Assembly (NCBI GenBank): GCA_013289795.1
Contig: JABCZH010000012.1
Span: 79,733 to 143,732, forward strand
DNA from: Acidobacteriota bacterium
Lineage (GTDB): Bacteria; Acidobacteriota; Terriglobia; Terriglobales; Acidobacteriaceae
DNA: 64,000 nt
Reading direction: 5' to 3'
This document shows, in pieces, positions 23,286 through 32,318 of the stretch; position 1 is the stretch's first letter; each line of letters begins with the position of its first letter. The notes under the pieces are model-generated. The model made no database searches, had not been told where the DNA came from, and was given only the letters and a program-made list of their open reading frames with translations. A program made the position numbers and the translations under genes.

Positions 23286-24026
23286 ATGAAGCTGAACTCG
23301 TTGCTGATCTCGCAGGATGCGGCCAGTCTGAGCTGCCTTACCACGGCACTTGCGAAGCTCGACATCGGGGCGGAAGTTTGTCCTTCATGTGCGCGTGCTA
23401 TGGGACCGCTGATGAAGTGCCAATACTCGGCCATCGTTCTGGATTTCGATCAGCCCGGCGCTGCCCAAGTTGCCCAGATGATTCGCCTCGCCCGCTCTGA
23501 GCAGCCACCGTTAGTGGTGGCGCTGGTCACCCAACTGGGACCGGTCAGCGGAGCGTTTCAGGCTGGAATCAAATTCGTTTTGTACAAGCCGCTGAAAACC
23601 GGGGACGTGGCCCAGTCTTTGTGGGACGCGAAACAATTCATGCGCCGCGACCGACGGCGCTCGCCCCGCGACAACGTAAAAGCACTGGTGCATCTGCAAC
23701 TGGCGGGCGCAACGGTGCCGGCCTTGCTGCGCGACCTCAGCGAACAGGGGTTGGCATTGCAGGCGCCCGAACCCTTGTCCCAGGCCCAGAGTGTACCGCT
23801 GCGTTTCGTTCTGCCCGGCACGGCGCAGACTGTGCACGCCATCGGCGAAGTTATATGGGCGGACGAGACTGGGCGCGCAGGCTTATTCTTCTCTCGCCTT
23901 ACACCAGCGTCGCAGAAATGTCTCCGCCAATGGTTCGCCAGCCGCCATGCTAAGAGGAAGGACGCGGTGCGCGTTCTTCTGCCGCCGCGAAAGTCGCGGC
24001 GCTCCCGTTCGTTGGTTTCCATCTAG
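23286..24026 (+). CDS. Receiver-like/PilZ fusion protein
   Basis: A 246-residue protein. Residues 1-115 look like a CheY-type receiver (LNSLLISQDAASLSCLTTAL, then YSAIVLDFDQPGAA with the phospho-acceptor Asp position, then PPLVVALVTQLG and the FVLYKPLK Lys). The PilZ barrel follows from about residue 118 (RRDRRRSPRDNVKALVHLQL, LLRDLSEQGLALQAPEPL). The RRxxR run and D-x-S-x-x-G (DLSEQG) are present, so c-di-GMP binding is likely. The acidic pocket of the receiver is incomplete, so phosphorylation is doubtful. Confidence 0.82.
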   Translation: MKLNSLLISQDAASLSCLTTALAKLDIGAEVCPSCARAMGPLMKCQYSAIVLDFDQPGAAQVAQMIRLARSEQPPLVVALVTQLGPVSGAFQAGIKFVLYKPLKTGDVAQSLWDAKQFMRRDRRRSPRDNVKALVHLQLAGATVPALLRDLSEQGLALQAPEPLSQAQSVPLRFVLPGTAQTVHAIGEVIWADETGRAGLFFSRLTPASQKCLRQWFASRHAKRKDAVRVLLPPRKSRRSRSLVSI

Positions 24027-24113
24027 GACGCGATTAGGTCCCGCCTCCCGCCGATCCTGGGTTCTTCTCCGTTTATACTGTGCGCACCGAACTCCATTGA
24101 ATCGTTTCACGAA

Positions 24114-26945
24114 ATGACAGAGGAACCACGGTTTCGGAAATTGACTCAGGGCCATGCCCTCATTTGGCTGCTCGCATTCTTGACCGTCTCGGCCGCTTAC
24201 CTCTACGCGTTTCCTCAGCCTAACATCTTCTATGCCGGGGTCGTTCTGCTGCATGCGTTGGGTGGCGTTGCCGCGACATTTTTCTTGCTGGTATTTCTTG
24301 CTCTCCAGTTGCGAAGTTTAAGTCCTCCTTCCCGCTTGGGCTGGATTCTACTCGGAGGGGGCGCGCTCGCAGGACTGGTTCTGATCAAGACCGGCACGGC
24401 GCGGACCGAATGGCCCCGGATGTATGTGCACATTGCCTTGTCGCTGGCAGGGCTGGGGGTTCTGGTTGCTAAGTGGGCCGGATCCCGCGGGTGGTTGGCC
24501 CGGGGATTCTGGCGAACGCTCTTTCGTTACGCGACCTCCTTGGTTCTAATCGGGCTGCTCGTCGCAGGTGCTCGCTATCTGCGAGAGTCACGCTGGCGCC
24601 ATCAAGCGCGCATCGCGAATCCCGCCATGCCTCCCGCCAGCATGGACGGGGAGGGCGACGGCCCCAGCGGACCATTCTTTCCCAGTTCCGCGCAGGTTTT
24701 CGGCGGGCAGAAGATTCCCAGCAAGTTCTTTATGGAATCGGAGTCGTGCAAGCGATGTCACGAGGACATCTACAACCAGTGGTTCAGTTCGGCGCATCAT
24801 TTTTCGTCGTTCAACAATCAGTGGTACCGCAAGAGCATCGAGTATATGCAGGACACGGTGGGCACGCGGCCCTCGAAATGGTGCGGTGGATGCCACGATC
24901 CTGCTGTGCTTTACAGCGGCTTGATGGATACGCCCATCAAGCAGATTGTCCATCGTCCGGAATCTCAGGCTGGACTTGGCTGCATGATGTGCCACTCCAT
25001 CGCCGCGGTGAAAAGCACCATGGGGCAAGGTGACTTTTATCTGGAGTATCCCAAGCTGCATGAAATGGCGGCAGACACGAATCCACTCGCCCGCTTTTTC
25101 CACGATTTCCTGGTGAAGCTGAATCCTGAGCCGCACCGGCGGGTATTTCTCAAGCCGTTCATGCGAGAGCAAACGGCTGAGTTCTGCTCCACTTGTCACA
25201 AAGTTCATCTGGATGTTCCGGTGAACCACTACCGCTGGGTTCGCGGCTTCAATGAATACGACAACTGGCAGGCGAGTGGGGTTTCAGGTCAGGGTGCGCG
25301 GTCGTTTTATTATCCCCAACAGCCGTCACAGTGCGCGGATTGCCACATGCCGCTTACGCGATCTTCGGATCTCGGGAACACCGGCGGGTTGGTTCACTCG
25401 CATCGCTTTCCCGGAGCAAACACGGCTTTGCCGACTGCGAACGAGGACGCCGAGCAACTCAAAGCCACCGAAGATTTCCTGAAGAACGATATCCTGAGCG
25501 TGGATATATTTGCACTCTCGCGCGAGCCGGGTACTCCACAACCCGGCGTTTCCAGCCAGCCTGAGTTGTCCACGAATTTTGCTGTGGGGGAAGAAGCCGA
25601 GACCAAAGTTGCACCGGCCGGTGAAGGTGACGTCCCTCCTCTAACTGCCCCCTTGAATCGGGTGCAAGCAGCGGTTCGCCGGGGAGACACCGTGCGCGTG
25701 GACGTGGTTGTGCGCATAAAGAAGGTTGGGCACTTCTTCCCCGGCGGCACCGTCGATGCCTACGATACCTGGCTTGAACTGAAAGCCACGGATGACAAAG
25801 GCCAGACCATATTCTGGAGCGGCATGGTCGAGGACGGCGGCAGGGGCCCGGTCGAGAAGGGTGCGCATTTCTATCGTTCGCTGCAACTCGACGCCCACGG
25901 CAACCGCATCAATAAACGCAACGCCTGGGCTACACGTACCGTTGTCTATGTTCGTTTGATCCCTCCGGGAGCCGCCGACACAGTCCACTATCGCCTTCAG
26001 ATTCCGCAGAACGCTGGGGACAAAGTCACGCTCCACGCACGCCTTTGTTACCGCAAGTTCTCGTGGTGGAACACTCAGTTCTCTTTTGCCGGAGTTCCGG
26101 AGGCGGCGGGCGAAGTCACGGCTGACTACGATGATCGCAAGTTTGCGTTTACGGGTTCGCAGCGGGGGGTGTCAGCCAAGGAAGAGAAAATCCCGGATTT
26201 GCCGATTGTGATTATTGCCGAGGATGAAGTTACTCTGAGTGTCACGCCGCACAACGCACCGACGCCCGAGGCTAAGACAGTCTTGCGAGCCGCTGACTGG
26301 CAACGCTGGAACGACTACGGCATTGGGCTTTTCTTGCAGGGTGATCTCAAAGCGGCCCGGGCGGCGTTTGAGAAAACAACCGAAGTAGATTCCGCTAATC
26401 CCGACGACTGGGTCAACCTCGGCCGAGTGGCGGTGCAGGAAGGCGATATGGATCGTGCCGGGACTGTGCTGAAGAAAGCCTTATCGATGAGCCCGTATTT
26501 GGCCCGTGCCCACTTCTTCTATGCCAAGGTTCTGCGCAGCGAGGGACGTTACGACGAGGCGGCTCAGCAGTTGCGCGAGGTCCTGGCCCAATATCCTCGT
26601 GACCGTGTTGCGTTGAATGATCTAGGCCACATTCTTTTCCTGCAACGCAAATATGGAGAAGCCGTGGCAGTGCTGCAAAGCGTTCTGGCCATCGATCCCG
26701 AAGACTTGCAGGCACACTACAACCTGATGCTCTGCTACAGCGGCCTGGGGGCCGAAGCACGGGCGCATGAGCACCAGATTCGCTACCTTCGCTTCAAGGC
26801 GGACGAGGCAGCTCAAGCCATTACTGGCCCGTACCGCCAACTCAATCCCGAGGACAACAACGAGCGCCAGGCAATTCATGAGCATGTGTCGGTGCCGTTG
26901 CCGGTCGCAGATGATTTTCATGTGGCCGCGGGGGGGGCAAAGTAA
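24114..26945 (+). CDS. Membrane-anchored multihaem cytochrome c with TPR domain
   Basis: A 943-residue protein. Five TM helices lie in the first 155 residues (ALIWLLAFLTVSAAYLYAF onward). A large exported part has five C-x-x-C-H haem sites at about residues 212 (CKRCH), 256 (CGGCH), 289 (CMMCH), 357 (CSTCH) and 405 (CADCH), spaced like cytochrome c554-type domains. A beta-rich domain (residues 500-680) is followed by TPRs at about 725-890 (WNDYGIGLFLQGDLKAARAAFEK, WVNLGRVAVQEGDMDRAGTVL). Likely an electron-transfer protein at the outer face of the membrane; donor and acceptor unknown. Its stop overlaps the next gene by one base. Confidence 0.9.
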   Translation: MTEEPRFRKLTQGHALIWLLAFLTVSAAYLYAFPQPNIFYAGVVLLHALGGVAATFFLLVFLALQLRSLSPPSRLGWILLGGGALAGLVLIKTGTARTEWPRMYVHIALSLAGLGVLVAKWAGSRGWLARGFWRTLFRYATSLVLIGLLVAGARYLRESRWRHQARIANPAMPPASMDGEGDGPSGPFFPSSAQVFGGQKIPSKFFMESESCKRCHEDIYNQWFSSAHHFSSFNNQWYRKSIEYMQDTVGTRPSKWCGGCHDPAVLYSGLMDTPIKQIVHRPESQAGLGCMMCHSIAAVKSTMGQGDFYLEYPKLHEMAADTNPLARFFHDFLVKLNPEPHRRVFLKPFMREQTAEFCSTCHKVHLDVPVNHYRWVRGFNEYDNWQASGVSGQGARSFYYPQQPSQCADCHMPLTRSSDLGNTGGLVHSHRFPGANTALPTANEDAEQLKATEDFLKNDILSVDIFALSREPGTPQPGVSSQPELSTNFAVGEEAETKVAPAGEGDVPPLTAPLNRVQAAVRRGDTVRVDVVVRIKKVGHFFPGGTVDAYDTWLELKATDDKGQTIFWSGMVEDGGRGPVEKGAHFYRSLQLDAHGNRINKRNAWATRTVVYVRLIPPGAADTVHYRLQIPQNAGDKVTLHARLCYRKFSWWNTQFSFAGVPEAAGEVTADYDDRKFAFTGSQRGVSAKEEKIPDLPIVIIAEDEVTLSVTPHNAPTPEAKTVLRAADWQRWNDYGIGLFLQGDLKAARAAFEKTTEVDSANPDDWVNLGRVAVQEGDMDRAGTVLKKALSMSPYLARAHFFYAKVLRSEGRYDEAAQQLREVLAQYPRDRVALNDLGHILFLQRKYGEAVAVLQSVLAIDPEDLQAHYNLMLCYSGLGAEARAHEHQIRYLRFKADEAAQAITGPYRQLNPEDNNERQAIHEHVSVPLPVADDFHVAAGGAK

Positions 26946-28657
26946 TGCGGTGGTCCGTCGCGTTCATATGGGCAGTGGTGCTCGGCAGTTCTGCGCACTC
27001 CCAGTCCATCCAATTTCGCGACATTACTGCAAAAGCCGGCATTCGTTTCATCCACAATAATGGCGCATTTGGGAAGAAGTATCTTCCCGAAACTATGGGG
27101 CCGGGATGCGCGTTCATCGACTACGACAACGACGGCTGGCCTGACATCGTATTAGTAAATGGTGAAGATTGGCCCGCACATCCCAAGTCTGGCGCGAAGT
27201 CCGGTGCGGCGACGCTCAAGCTCTATCACAACAACCACGATGGCACGTTCACCGATGTCACTCAGAAGGCTGGGCTGGCGGTTCCGATGTACGGTCTGGG
27301 CGTCGCCGTGGGCGACTACGACAACGATGGCTATGACGATCTTTTTATCACTGCTGTCGGTCAGAGCCGCCTGTTTCACAACAACGGCAACGGCACTTTT
27401 ACCGACGTTACCAAAGCCGCCGGATTGTGGGGGCCGAAGGGGTTCTCCACGAGCGCTGCCTGGCTGGATTACGATCGCGACGGCAAGCTCGACCTCGTGG
27501 TCGCAAACTACGTGCAGTGGTCGGAGAAAAGTGATCTCTACTGCACGCTCGATGGGGTTCACAAATCCTATTGCACACCGGAATCCTATAAGGGAAGCTC
27601 GGCTCGGTTGTGGCACAACCTGGGCAATGGAAAATTCGAAGACGCCACCGAGGAGGCAAAGTTCTACGATTCGACTTCCAAGAGCCTAGGCGTCGCAATT
27701 CTAGATTACAACGGCGACGGCTGGCCGGATATTCTGCTGGCCAACGACACTCAGCCCAACAAGCTCTATCTCAACCAGCGCGACGGAACATTCGCAGAAA
27801 AGGGAATTGAAGCGGGCGTTGGCTTCAGCGAAGACGGCGTAGCCCGTGCCGGCATGGGCGTCGATGCTGCGGACTACGATCGCTCCGGCCGCCCGAGCAT
27901 CATCATCAGCAATTTCGCGAACCAGATGCTGTCGCTTTATCACAACGAAGGCAACGGCTTGTTTGTCGACGAAGCGCCACGGTCAGAAGTAGGTCGCGCT
28001 ACGCTGATCACGCTGGGATTCGGCTGCTTCTTTTTCGATTACGACAATGACGGCTGGCCCGATATTTTTGTTGCCGACGGCAATATTGAAGAGCAGATCG
28101 AACGCGTGCAAAAGCGAGTCAAGTATGCCGAGCCGCCGCATGTGTTTCGCAATCTTGGCGGAGGGAAGTTTGAGGAAGTAACAGAAGCACTCGGAGCGGC
28201 ATTTGCCAGTCCCAAAGTCGCACGCGGCGCGGCTTATGCTGACATTGACAACGACGGCTCGCTGGATGTTTTGCTTACTACCAACGGCGGTCCTGCATAC
28301 TTGTTTCACAACGAAGACGGCAGCAATCACAGTTTGCGGGTGAAGCTGGTTGGGACCAAGTCGAATCGCGATGGCATCGGCGGGGCGGTGCGCGTGACTT
28401 CTGGGGCGGTTGGCCAGAAGAAAGATGTGCAATGGCAGATGGTGCATAGTGGCTCGAGTTATCTGTCACAGAGCGAACTGGTGCTAACGTTCGGACTCGG
28501 GGCAGCAGACCAAGCTGACGCAGTCGAAGTGCAATGGCCCAGTGGGCAGATCGACAAGCTGGCAGACGTGGCCGCAGGTCAGACCATCACGATTCAAGAG
28601 GGGAAGGGAATCGTGGCCCGGCGGCCTTACTCGCTGCCTGCTGTCAAAAAGCGATAA
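26945..28657 (+). CDS. CRTAC1-family protein (FG-GAP/VCBS repeats plus ASPIC/UnbV)
   Basis: A 570-residue exported protein (signal VAFIWAVVLGSSAHS). At least seven repeats carry D-x-[DN]-x-D/N-G calcium-loop motifs: FIDYDNDGWPDIVLVNG, VGDYDNDGYDDLFITAVG, WLDYDRDGKLDLVVANY, ILDYNGDGWPDILLAND, FFDYDNDGWPDIFVADGN and YADIDNDGSLDVLLTTNG. Together they predict an integrin-type propeller. The C-terminal ASPIC/UnbV region is NHSLRVKLVGTKSNRDGIGG through VEVQWPSGQIDKLADV. The family has no proven biochemical role. Tight coupling to the cytochrome gene suggests a shared exported complex. Confidence 0.92.
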   Translation: MRWSVAFIWAVVLGSSAHSQSIQFRDITAKAGIRFIHNNGAFGKKYLPETMGPGCAFIDYDNDGWPDIVLVNGEDWPAHPKSGAKSGAATLKLYHNNHDGTFTDVTQKAGLAVPMYGLGVAVGDYDNDGYDDLFITAVGQSRLFHNNGNGTFTDVTKAAGLWGPKGFSTSAAWLDYDRDGKLDLVVANYVQWSEKSDLYCTLDGVHKSYCTPESYKGSSARLWHNLGNGKFEDATEEAKFYDSTSKSLGVAILDYNGDGWPDILLANDTQPNKLYLNQRDGTFAEKGIEAGVGFSEDGVARAGMGVDAADYDRSGRPSIIISNFANQMLSLYHNEGNGLFVDEAPRSEVGRATLITLGFGCFFFDYDNDGWPDIFVADGNIEEQIERVQKRVKYAEPPHVFRNLGGGKFEEVTEALGAAFASPKVARGAAYADIDNDGSLDVLLTTNGGPAYLFHNEDGSNHSLRVKLVGTKSNRDGIGGAVRVTSGAVGQKKDVQWQMVHSGSSYLSQSELVLTFGLGAADQADAVEVQWPSGQIDKLADVAAGQTITIQEGKGIVARRPYSLPAVKKR

Positions 28658-28732
28658 CCACAGAGGGCACAGGGGATCACAGAGGAAGTAGCGCTAGAAA
28701 CCTCTGTGCTCCTCTGTGGCCTCTGTGGTTAA
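28656..28732. repeat. 'CCACAGAGG' palindromic intergenic repeat
   Basis: Starts AACCACAGAGGGCACAGGGG and ends TGCTCCTCTGTGGCCTCTGT then GGTTAAC. The two ends are inverted copies rich in CACAGAGG/CCTCTGTG. I recognise this as a common dispersed element in environmental bacterial genomes. It lies between two co-directional CRTAC1 genes and would form a long hairpin in their shared transcript, so it may set differential expression. Confidence 0.65.
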
Positions 28733-28743
28733 CTGGTTCTCGC

Positions 28744-31700
28744 ATGACGCCACGAATTGCAATCTCTCTTGCCGGAATCCTGGCAGCGTGCACGCTAGTG
28801 TCTGTTGCCTCTCCGCAGAAGCGTGCGGACGCCACACCAGCCCAGGCAGCGCACCTGAACAACCTCGGCGCTGCCTACATGAATCAGCAACTTTTCGAAA
28901 AGGCACTCGCAGCCTTCGCGGATGCTGCCGCGCTCGATCCGAAGCTCCAGATTGCGAGGCTCAATCAAGGGATTGCGTTGCTGAATCTGGGCAAGGTCGA
29001 TGCCGCTCGGCCGCTGCTGGAGGAGGCGGTGAGGCAGAATCCCAACGATCCCCACGCCTGGTACAACCTCGGGTTGCTGTTCAAGAATAGCGGCGATGTG
29101 GATGCTGCCACGATTGCATTCCATCACGTCCTCGATATCATCGGGGACGACGCCGACGTGTGGTACTTCCTCGGCTCAGTCTATGTGCAGGGCAAGCAGT
29201 ATGAACGGGCAATCAACGCTTTTCAAATTGCACTGAAGCTGAATCCGCAGCATGCTTCGGCGGAGTTTGGGCTGTCACGCGCGTATCAGCAGTCGGGTGA
29301 TTTGACCCATGCCCGCGAGCATCTGGTGCGCTTCCAGTACATCAAAGAGAACAAGTTGGGCGTGCCGATCAGCCTGGCTTACGGCGAGCAGGGAAAGTAT
29401 TCACTGGCGGAAGAGTCTGCGTTAGCACCAGAGAAAGTGCCAAAGCAGATCAAGGTGCGGTTTGTGGATGTGACGGAGAAGGCGGAGTTGGCCACAAAGG
29501 CGGCTGCCTCACAACGGAATGAGGTGGGCTCCAACCTTGGCCCAGGTGCGTGTTTTCTGGATTACGACAATGATGGCCGCCCGGACATCTTTCTTCCGGA
29601 CAACGGCAAAGAAGGCGGAATGTCGCTGTATCACAATCTGGGTAATGGCAGATTTGAGGATGTGACGCGGAAGGCTGGACTTGACCCCGCGCTCCATGGA
29701 ATCGGCTGTACGGCTGGTGATTACGACAACGACGGTTTTACTGATTTAGCAGTGAGTTTCACTGGCCATCTGCTCCTTCTGCATAACGAAAAGAACGGAA
29801 CATTCAAAGATGCAACGGAAGCTGCGGGAATAAGGAGCGAGGGCTTCAACAACAGCCTCTCATTCATTGACTATGACCACGACGGCGATTTGGATCTGTA
29901 TGTCAGCCGAACCAGTGGCGTCATTCCGATGACCGCTGGATATTCATCTATAGGACCCACTCGCGGATGGAACGTGCTGTGGCGCAATAATGGAAATGGA
30001 ACTTTTACCGATGTCACCGCGGCGGCCGGGCTGTCGGGCGATGTGGGAGGCACTGCCGCGGTGGGCACTGACTATAACAATGACCGCGCAGTCGATCTTG
30101 TAGTCGCACAATTTGTACAGCCGCCGTTGGCGTTTGAAAACCCACGAGAAGGGAAGTTCCTGACGCATCATTTCTGGCCGGTTGCCGAACCAGAACTCAC
30201 GCTCGGTCTCGCCGTGCTCGACTTCGACCATGACGGCTGGATGGACCTTGTGTTCTCCGGCTCTCCTCAGCCTGGGGTGACTCTTTGGAGAAACGACGCT
30301 GGCCATGATTTTGAACGGGCTAGCCTGCCTCGGACCGATTTGTCTCATACCTGGGGCATCGCCGCGATCGACTACGACAACGACGGCTGGGTGGATATCG
30401 TCGCTGTCGGCGAGACGGCTGAGGGCAAGGGCGAGGTGAAGCTTTTCCGCAATCTGGGCCCTGACGGATTCAAAGATATCACCGCCGAGGTCGGGCTCGA
30501 CAAAATCGGTTTGAAGGATCCTCGTGCCATTGTCACTGCTGACTACGACGGTGACGGTGCCACTGACCTGCTCATCACCCAGAATCACGGCCCGGCTGTG
30601 CTGCTGCGCAATGAAGGCGCCAATCAGAATCACTGGCTGCGCTTGAATCTCACTGGCCTAGCCGACAACAAGAGCGCGATCGGGACCAAGGTCGAAGTAT
30701 TCGCCGGAGGCAACCGACAGAAGTTCGAGATCGCAGGGTCATCCGGTTATCTTGGCCAGAATTCTTTGCAACTCACGGTCGGACTTGGCCAGGCGAAGCA
30801 GGCTGATGTTGTCCGCATGCTCTGGCCTACGGGAGTTTTGCAGGACGAAGTCGAAGTCGCGGCCGACCGCGAACATAAGTTTATGGAGATCGACCGCCGT
30901 GGCGGATCCTGTCCCACGCTGTTCGTTTGGGATGGCACGCACTACGCGCTGGTCGCGGACATGATCGGCGCGGGCGCGCTGGGACACTGGTATCGACCGG
31001 GGCAACGCAACATTGCGCGGCCCACGGAATACATCAAGATCGATCGCAACTCGATCCGCGAAAAAGGTGGCAAGCTGAGCTTCCGTTTCATGGAGCCGCT
31101 GGAAGAGTCGGTGTATCTCGATCAGGCGCAGCTTCTCGCAGTGGATCATCCCGCCGAGTTCGATGTCTATCCCAACGAATATTTCGCCACCGACCCGCCT
31201 TATCCGCCCTTCAAAATTGTCTTCAGCCGGGACGCGCGCCCTCCTGCCGGCGCCTGGGATGAGCATGGGCACGATCTCTTGCCGGATCTGCTGGCGCACC
31301 GCTATATCGGCGATTTGGAGCTGCTCCCGTTTGAGGGCTTCACCAAACTGCATAGCCTGGAACTCGACTTGGGCCAGCCCTACGACGGAGGCCCGCTGTG
31401 GTTGTTGATGCATGGTGAGGTTGAATACTACAGCGCTACGGCCATGTACGCGGCCAATCAAGCAGGGATTCCTGTGGTCGCGCCGTACGTGAAAGCGCTC
31501 GGTGCCGATGGTAAATGGACGCGTGTCGCCGACGATTTCGGTTTTCCTGCCGGTGGCCCACGGACCATAACGGCCGATCTGACCGACAAATTGCCTCGCG
31601 GTACCGAACGCATCCGAATTTGGACCAACGCGCAGGTTTACTGGGACGACATTCTGATTGACCGCGCTGATCAGAGCCAAGATTCCCGTACGACTTGGGT

Positions 31701-32193
31701 TCCGCTCGTCCACGCTGATCTCCGCTTCCATGGATTTCCGCTGAAGATCGAGGGCAAACCTCCGGGCAATGTGCAGTACATCTATGAACAGGCGAGTGCG
31801 ACCGGGCCTTACACGCATCCCGCCGGCAATTACACACGCTACGGCGACGTGTTGCCGCTGGTGCGTGATTTCGACGACCGGCTGGTTGTGTTTGGATCGG
31901 GAGAAGAAGTTGCTCTGGATTTCGATCTCGCCAGCCTGCCGCCGCTGCCGAGCGGATGGGCACGGGATTATTTCTTCCTGGCCAACGGATACGAAAAAGA
32001 CATGGACTTTTATTCTTATGACTGGACCCACGTCGATCCATTGCCGTTCCGCGATATGGGCACGTATCCGTATCCGGGGAAGTCGTTCCCGTTGGATGAC
32101 GAACACTTGAAGTATCTTCTCGAATACAACACGCGGTACATGTCGGGGCATGAGCCGCGGGGGTATGGGTTTGATTACGGGACAAATCCGTAG
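28744..32193 (+). CDS. Giant TPR-CRTAC1 exported protein
   Basis: About 1149 residues from ATG 28744 (signal peptide IAISLAGILAACTLVSVASP); an earlier in-frame start lies in the upstream gene and repeat. Residues 35-200 hold TPRs (HLNNLGAAYMNQQLFEKALAAF, AWYNLGLLFKNSGDVDAATIAF, VWYFLGSVYVQGKQYERAINAF). FG-GAP repeats follow (FLDYDNDGRPDIFLPDNG, AGDYDNDGFTDLAVSF, FIDYDHDGDLDLYVSR, AIDYDNDGWVDIVAVGE, TADYDGDGATDLLITQN), then an UnbV block (HWLRLNLTGLADNKSAIGTK). The last 430 residues form an extra region (GGSCPTLFVWDGTHYALVADM, AQVYWDDILIDR) I cannot assign. It is 86 bases after the smaller CRTAC1 gene and probably in the same operon. Confidence 0.87.
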   Translation: MTPRIAISLAGILAACTLVSVASPQKRADATPAQAAHLNNLGAAYMNQQLFEKALAAFADAAALDPKLQIARLNQGIALLNLGKVDAARPLLEEAVRQNPNDPHAWYNLGLLFKNSGDVDAATIAFHHVLDIIGDDADVWYFLGSVYVQGKQYERAINAFQIALKLNPQHASAEFGLSRAYQQSGDLTHAREHLVRFQYIKENKLGVPISLAYGEQGKYSLAEESALAPEKVPKQIKVRFVDVTEKAELATKAAASQRNEVGSNLGPGACFLDYDNDGRPDIFLPDNGKEGGMSLYHNLGNGRFEDVTRKAGLDPALHGIGCTAGDYDNDGFTDLAVSFTGHLLLLHNEKNGTFKDATEAAGIRSEGFNNSLSFIDYDHDGDLDLYVSRTSGVIPMTAGYSSIGPTRGWNVLWRNNGNGTFTDVTAAAGLSGDVGGTAAVGTDYNNDRAVDLVVAQFVQPPLAFENPREGKFLTHHFWPVAEPELTLGLAVLDFDHDGWMDLVFSGSPQPGVTLWRNDAGHDFERASLPRTDLSHTWGIAAIDYDNDGWVDIVAVGETAEGKGEVKLFRNLGPDGFKDITAEVGLDKIGLKDPRAIVTADYDGDGATDLLITQNHGPAVLLRNEGANQNHWLRLNLTGLADNKSAIGTKVEVFAGGNRQKFEIAGSSGYLGQNSLQLTVGLGQAKQADVVRMLWPTGVLQDEVEVAADREHKFMEIDRRGGSCPTLFVWDGTHYALVADMIGAGALGHWYRPGQRNIARPTEYIKIDRNSIREKGGKLSFRFMEPLEESVYLDQAQLLAVDHPAEFDVYPNEYFATDPPYPPFKIVFSRDARPPAGAWDEHGHDLLPDLLAHRYIGDLELLPFEGFTKLHSLELDLGQPYDGGPLWLLMHGEVEYYSATAMYAANQAGIPVVAPYVKALGADGKWTRVADDFGFPAGGPRTITADLTDKLPRGTERIRIWTNAQVYWDDILIDRADQSQDSRTTWVPLVHADLRFHGFPLKIEGKPPGNVQYIYEQASATGPYTHPAGNYTRYGDVLPLVRDFDDRLVVFGSGEEVALDFDLASLPPLPSGWARDYFFLANGYEKDMDFYSYDWTHVDPLPFRDMGTYPYPGKSFPLDDEHLKYLLEYNTRYMSGHEPRGYGFDYGTNP

Positions 32194-32265
32194 ACCGCGG
32201 GGCCTGAAGGCCGGCTTGAGTCTGCGCGTTCGGCACGACTGAAGTCGTGCCCTGATACGCACCTG
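32194..32265. repeat. 'TGAAG' hairpin repeats downstream of the CRTAC1 operon
   Basis: Two short hairpins: GGCC-TGAA-GGCC (32201-32212) and GGCACGACT-GA-AGTCGTGCC (32232-32251) followed by CTGATACGC. The second pattern is a familiar acidobacterial intergenic repeat. Neither is followed by a T run, so a terminator role is weak. The hairpin at 265-281 has a similar CTGAAGG core. Confidence 0.5.
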
Positions 32266-32318
32266 CGAAATCGTTTTAATATTGACAGTTTCGCGCAGGC
32301 GTAATCCAATACGCCGAG

